Positions 20,825 through 23,767 of a DNA stretch of 23,767 bases are shown here, piece after piece. The stretch is from Piromyces finnis. Its lineage: Eukaryota; Neocallimastigomycota; Neocallimastigomycetes; Neocallimastigales; Neocallimastigaceae. The translations under genes and the position numbers were made by a program. The DNA is taken from positions 1 to 23,767 of the forward strand of contig MCFH01000150.1 of NCBI GenBank assembly GCA_002104945.1, in the 5' to 3' direction. The notes under the pieces were generated by a model. It was not told the origin of the DNA and searched no databases. It saw only the letters and a program-made list of their open reading frames with translations. Within the stretch, counting starts at the first letter, position 1. Each line of letters starts with the position of its first letter.

Positions 20825-21275
20825 GCGTCAGATTCAATCTGGCACTAACGAATGAACACCATTATTGACGGTAACCGCGGAACTTCTAACAAAATCATGC
20901 CTTTTGCTATTGGCCAGCAATGGTCAATGTTCAAAAGGTTTGAAGCAACATCCAAGAGCGTCAATGCTGATGAAACAGTAAGACAGGCCAGGAGGGCCAG
21001 CGCAATCAATGGAGATCATAATTTTGTTCCATGACAAAATTTTTGATCTTTGGCTCGGTGTCCCATTGGAAGTCAAATACAATTATTATACTTTAGTATG
21101 ATAGTGGCTTTCTTACTTTAATTAAAATTACTAGAATACATTATACCCAATTTTTATTCATTTGTGTTTATTTAAACATATTTTTTTTTTTTTAATTTTT
21201 ATATTTAATTTTTTTATTACATGTATTATAGTTTTAATTAAATTAATAATAAAGTTTAAAATATTTGATGCCGTT
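20825..21275 (+). other. LINE-A C-terminal remnant and 3' tail
   Basis: The ORF stops at 20822-20824, but coding-like, less AT-rich sequence continues: a 60-codon frame at 20852-21034 (MNTIIDGNRGTSNK ... GDHNFVP), then HDKIFDLWLGVPLEV in another frame. At the same place LINE-P has a C-terminal tail (WESLVDTTIIPDVASFF). I infer that LINE-A lost this tail by a frameshift just before the stop. After 21110 it turns into AT-rich 3' UTR leading to the poly(A). Confidence 0.55.
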
Positions 21276-21299
21276 AAAAAAAAAAAAAAAAAAAAAAAA
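21276..21299 (+). repeat. Poly(A) tail of LINE-A, A24
   Basis: 24 uninterrupted A at the end of the LINE-A 3' UTR, as expected of a retrotransposed polyadenylated RNA. It fixes the orientation and 3' end of LINE-A. Confidence 0.9.
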
Positions 21300-21312
21300 G
21301 AGCTTTCAAATA

Positions 21313-21591
21313 CAGTTATAATACAGAAATCCAAAGTGATAGATATTCAAAATTTATTTTCCCGTTTAAAGTCTTCAGTAGACTTAGAACTAAGTTTGTC
21401 AACAACTTAGCCACTTTTCCTGTATTAAATTTAAAATATTGTTTTACAAATAATCCACTAGCTATATAATATATCCGTCTTTACTATTATTATTTTTATT
21501 TTACTATATATTTTATTTCATTATCTTATTTATATCATTATATCAATACTTCAAATTATTAATATCTATTGTTATAATAAGTTCTTTCAAA
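21313..21591 (+). promoter_or_regulatory. LINE-B 5' leader (probable internal promoter region)
   Basis: AT-rich leader shared with the inverted copy at 13315-13598. LINEs usually carry an internal promoter here; that is inference, and no box is recognised. The leader contains the conserved hairpin at 21390-21410. Confidence 0.5.
21390..21410 (+). other. Conserved hairpin in LINE-B leader
   Basis: CTAAGTT (21390-21396), 7-nt loop, AACTTAG (21404-21410). The other copy (13501-13521) keeps both arms exactly while the loop differs, which is suggestive but only two copies are available. Confidence 0.75.
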
Positions 21592-23088
21592 ATGAACAAT
21601 ACCAATTGTACTGTACCTACCTTACGACGTGGTCTTCGTTTCTTCGGATCTAACTCCAATAAATCATATCTAATTTTTATCCATGATCTTAGTTCATGGT
21701 CAAAACAACGACTAATGGAATTTCTTTTAAAGGACATTCAACCTTTCAATGATATTCTTCAATCCCTCACCAAAAAATATTCACAATCACTCGGTACCTA
21801 TTTCATTTTAATAGTCAATGGAAAATGCCCGCTTAAAGCCATGTTACTTATACACTCACTTTCTAAAAAACTCCCAATCTCTAGTAAAATATCTTGGAAA
21901 TTCATTGATAAGCTCAAAAACAATAGATCATACAAAAACAAACGATCTATCAAATCCACTACTGGTCCACTCTCTGACGATTTCTATTTTAGTCACTTAA
22001 GTTCTAATGCTTCCTTTTTCAACTTATGTACTTGTTGGAACATCAATGGTTGGAACCCTAAGAAAAAGCACGGTATTTTATACTTCATCTCTGTTTTCAA
22101 ACCTGTATGTGTTTTCTTTCAAGAAGTAGGTAACAGCCAATTCCTCTGTGGTAATGCAATTTCCTCCCCATGCCTACCAAACTATAAACCAGTACACAGA
22201 CGTGCTAATCCTAAAGTTCCAGGTATGAGAGGACTTTACATTGGTGTTCATAACTCTTGTTCCTTTACTCCTGAACCTCTTCTTTATAAGTACATCATTT
22301 CAGTTACAATACTGTCATTTTGGAACCAGAGATGTACCATCGGTAATATTTACTTCCCGCAAACTAGATGGCCGGATGCTAGATTAATTGCCTTTGATGA
22401 ACTTGATAAGTGGTTAACAACACATAACAAATTCAACCACCCAGCTATCCTTATAGGAGACTTTAATATGTCAGCTATTAAAATCAAATCTTATATATCA
22501 CAACACTTCCCGGATTGGACTATGGCAGAATTAACTGGTAATAATTTCACTTGGGAAAAAGGTTCTAAATCTTCATGCATTGATCATATTATATACAACA
22601 AAGCTATGACAGAACACATAAACAAATCTTCAGTTTGCGAAGTTTTTCACGATGTTTCTGATCACAAACCGATCCTTGTGTCTTGTAAAAAAGACTCTTT
22701 TGATTGTTTCAAAAAGCCTAAGAAGACCTTTAAATGGTCAAGTCATATCTGTAACACAAAGTGTTCTGACATTCTTACTAGTAATCGCTTTGCTGTTCTA
22801 GCTTCCGAGCTTGAAGCTAATTGCGATAGCCTTTCGGCTGACGATATGATTTCAAAATTTTTAGATACCTCCAAAACTATAGGTAAAGATATAAAAGCCA
22901 TTATGCCTGCAGATTTAAAAGGTCCAGCATTCCATTTCCCTCAATACATCAAAAACCTATCACATGAAAAACACCTGGCTTACAAAAATATTAAGTCCCT
23001 TTCAGATTGCGCTGACATGGAAAATTATCTTAACCAGTTCTCCATATACCAAAATCTATGTAATACCATCAAAAATATAAAAGATTAA
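21592..23088 (+). CDS. LINE-B ORF: N-terminal domain plus AP-type endonuclease (498 aa, frameshift-terminated)
   Basis: The endonuclease nicks target DNA to prime reverse transcription. Residues 1-140 form an N-terminal domain I do not recognise (SYLIFIHDLSSWSKQRL, YFILIVNGKCPLKAMLLIHS), followed by a Lys/Asn/Ser-rich linker. The AP-like endonuclease spans ~145-365: WNINGW (149-154), FFQEVGN with Glu178, MRGLYIGVH, GNIYFPQ, GDFN (289-292), SSCIDHIIYN with Asp331, and SDH (356-358), so all usual catalytic motifs are present. The helical linker to RT starts at ~370. The stop at 23086-23088 comes from a one-base shift in an A-rich stretch; the next frame continues the same protein. The ATG at 21592 is conserved in the second copy at 13312-13314, which supports this start. 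Confidence 0.9.
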   Translation: MNNTNCTVPTLRRGLRFFGSNSNKSYLIFIHDLSSWSKQRLMEFLLKDIQPFNDILQSLTKKYSQSLGTYFILIVNGKCPLKAMLLIHSLSKKLPISSKISWKFIDKLKNNRSYKNKRSIKSTTGPLSDDFYFSHLSSNASFFNLCTCWNINGWNPKKKHGILYFISVFKPVCVFFQEVGNSQFLCGNAISSPCLPNYKPVHRRANPKVPGMRGLYIGVHNSCSFTPEPLLYKYIISVTILSFWNQRCTIGNIYFPQTRWPDARLIAFDELDKWLTTHNKFNHPAILIGDFNMSAIKIKSYISQHFPDWTMAELTGNNFTWEKGSKSSCIDHIIYNKAMTEHINKSSVCEVFHDVSDHKPILVSCKKDSFDCFKKPKKTFKWSSHICNTKCSDILTSNRFAVLASELEANCDSLSADDMISKFLDTSKTIGKDIKAIMPADLKGPAFHFPQYIKNLSHEKHLAYKNIKSLSDCADMENYLNQFSIYQNLCNTIKNIKD

Positions 23089-23767
23089 GAATAAATTCAG
23101 ATCTAATATCTATAAAGCTAACATTGTCTCTATTGGCAAATATTTTATTGATAAAAGCTTTAGACAAGGTTGGAAACGGCTTAAAAAACTTTCCAAGTCA
23201 AGTTATTCGTCCTTTCATGTTTCAACTATTAAGGACAAGAATGGCAAGGATTTATTTACTCCTCAAGAACAATTAAAACGTTGGGCTGAACATTATGAAA
23301 ATCTTGCATCTGATGTTACAAATAATAGCTTAAATCGGGGTTACTGGGAAAGAGCCTTCCAATTCAATCATATCAATCAAATAGCATGGGATATAAATGG
23401 TCCCATTTCTATTGAGGAAATTAGGAATGTTGTTCTGTCAATGAAGAATAATAAGGCTCCAGGTCCCGATGGTATCCCTATTGAATTCTTCAAAGCTTTC
23501 TTTTGTAACGAAGAACTGGAAAAAGAACATAAGTCTGCTGGAAATTGTCTTAACTTAATTTTTAATAAAATCTGGAATGGTTCCTTTCCTTTGAAATGGA
23601 ACTCTGCTTCCATTGTTTCTATTCCAAAGAAAGGCGATCTCTCAGATTGTAATAATTATCGTGGTATTTCTCTCATCAATGTAGGTCTTAAATCATTTCA
23701 AAAATTGTAACTGATAGAATTTCAAAGTATGCTCTTTCTCATAACTTTATAAGACTGAAAGACCTGA
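23089..23767 (+). pseudogene. LINE-B continuation: linker and start of RT (shifted frame, partial)
   Basis: From about 23084 the other frame reads on with no stop: SNIYKANIVSIGKYFIDKS, WAEHYENLASD, KAPGPDGIPIEFFK, SIVSIPKKGDLSDCNNYRG. A second shift occurs near 23690, where GLKIISK of LINE-P is read GLKSFQKL here because one G is missing. After about 23755 the sequence departs from both relatives (expected IRPEQFGF). The RT palm lies beyond the window. Confidence 0.85.

Larger units (their letters stand above)
17387..21299 (+). mobile_element. LINE-A, non-LTR retrotransposon with poly(A) tail
   Basis: Order: degenerate N-terminal domain (17387-17752), Gln/His-rich linker and RT ORF with a zinc knuckle (17753-20824), 3' tail (20825-21275), A24 (21276-21299). 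The RT is related to, but clearly distinct from, LINE-B. No AP-type endonuclease motif (WN, QE, GDFN, SDH) is visible between the N-terminal domain and the RT. The 5' end is only a minimum, taken from the first recognisable codon. No target-site duplication was found by eye. Confidence 0.88.
21313..23767 (+). mobile_element. LINE-B, non-LTR retrotransposon, runs off window
   Basis: The 5' terminus is defined by the point where similarity to the inverted copy (12749-13598) stops. Leader 21313-21591, ORF with N-terminal domain and AP-type endonuclease (21592-23088), then a frameshifted continuation into RT (23089-23767) cut by the window end. It is the closest relative of LINE-P in the palindrome and supplies the segments LINE-P lacks. 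Confidence 0.9.

Noticed and set aside
1-23767. CRISPR arrays, tRNA or rRNA genes, bacterial operon signals
   Set aside because: No regularly spaced repeats, no cloverleaf or rRNA-like segment, and no Shine-Dalgarno pattern were seen. The elements are eukaryotic.

Overview
The window looks like repeat-dominated, extremely AT-rich eukaryotic DNA. There is no sign of bacterial operons. The long A/T runs, an Asn/Ser microsatellite inside a coding frame, poly(A)-tailed non-LTR retrotransposons, a Ty3/gypsy chromovirus-type integrase and a secreted-type GT2 glycosyltransferase fit a low-GC fungus. The anaerobic gut fungi (Neocallimastigomycota) are my best guess, but this is inference and no marker gene proves it.

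Layout. (1) 1-10590 is a giant inverted repeat. Arms 1-5051 and 5545-10590 are reverse complements of each other and flank an asymmetric spacer of about 490 bp that holds a T39 run. From the centre outward each arm carries a decayed gypsy protease plus the N-terminal part of gypsy reverse transcriptase (RT), joined directly to a 5'-truncated, internally deleted LINE (called LINE-P here), then about 1.46 kb of AT-rich DNA without genes. Base 1 pairs with base 10590, so the window edge, not biology, sets the outer limit; the palindrome may be longer. In the stretches compared, the arms differ almost only by single-base indels, so a long-read fold-back or unpolished contig end must be considered. 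(2) 10591-13598, minus strand: a stem-loop-rich non-coding region, a gypsy integrase with GPF/Y motif and chromodomain-like tail (one in-frame stop), fused upstream to the 5' end of a LINE-B copy. (3) 13599-16170: AT-rich DNA with one decayed coding region of unknown family. (4) 16171-16894: a frameshifted GT2 glycosyltransferase, the only gene here that does not look like a transposon. (5) 17387-21299: LINE-A, nearly full length with RT, a zinc knuckle and a poly(A) tail, but with no recognisable endonuclease domain and two nonsense codons. (6) 21313-23767: LINE-B, with a full AP-type endonuclease and the start of the RT, running off the window. Its 5' end follows LINE-A's poly(A) after 13 bases.

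No element here appears intact and autonomous. The genes do not form a pathway; the window records retroelement insertion, 5' truncation, deletion and template-switch-like chimerism between one gypsy lineage and one LINE lineage. The most notable structures are the palindrome, the two gypsy/LINE junctions, the endonuclease-less LINE-A, and a hairpin conserved in the LINE-B 5' leader. Because single-base indels are common in the palindrome and in the GT2 gene, but absent over about 3 kb of LINE-A, frameshift-only pseudogene calls should be treated as provisional.
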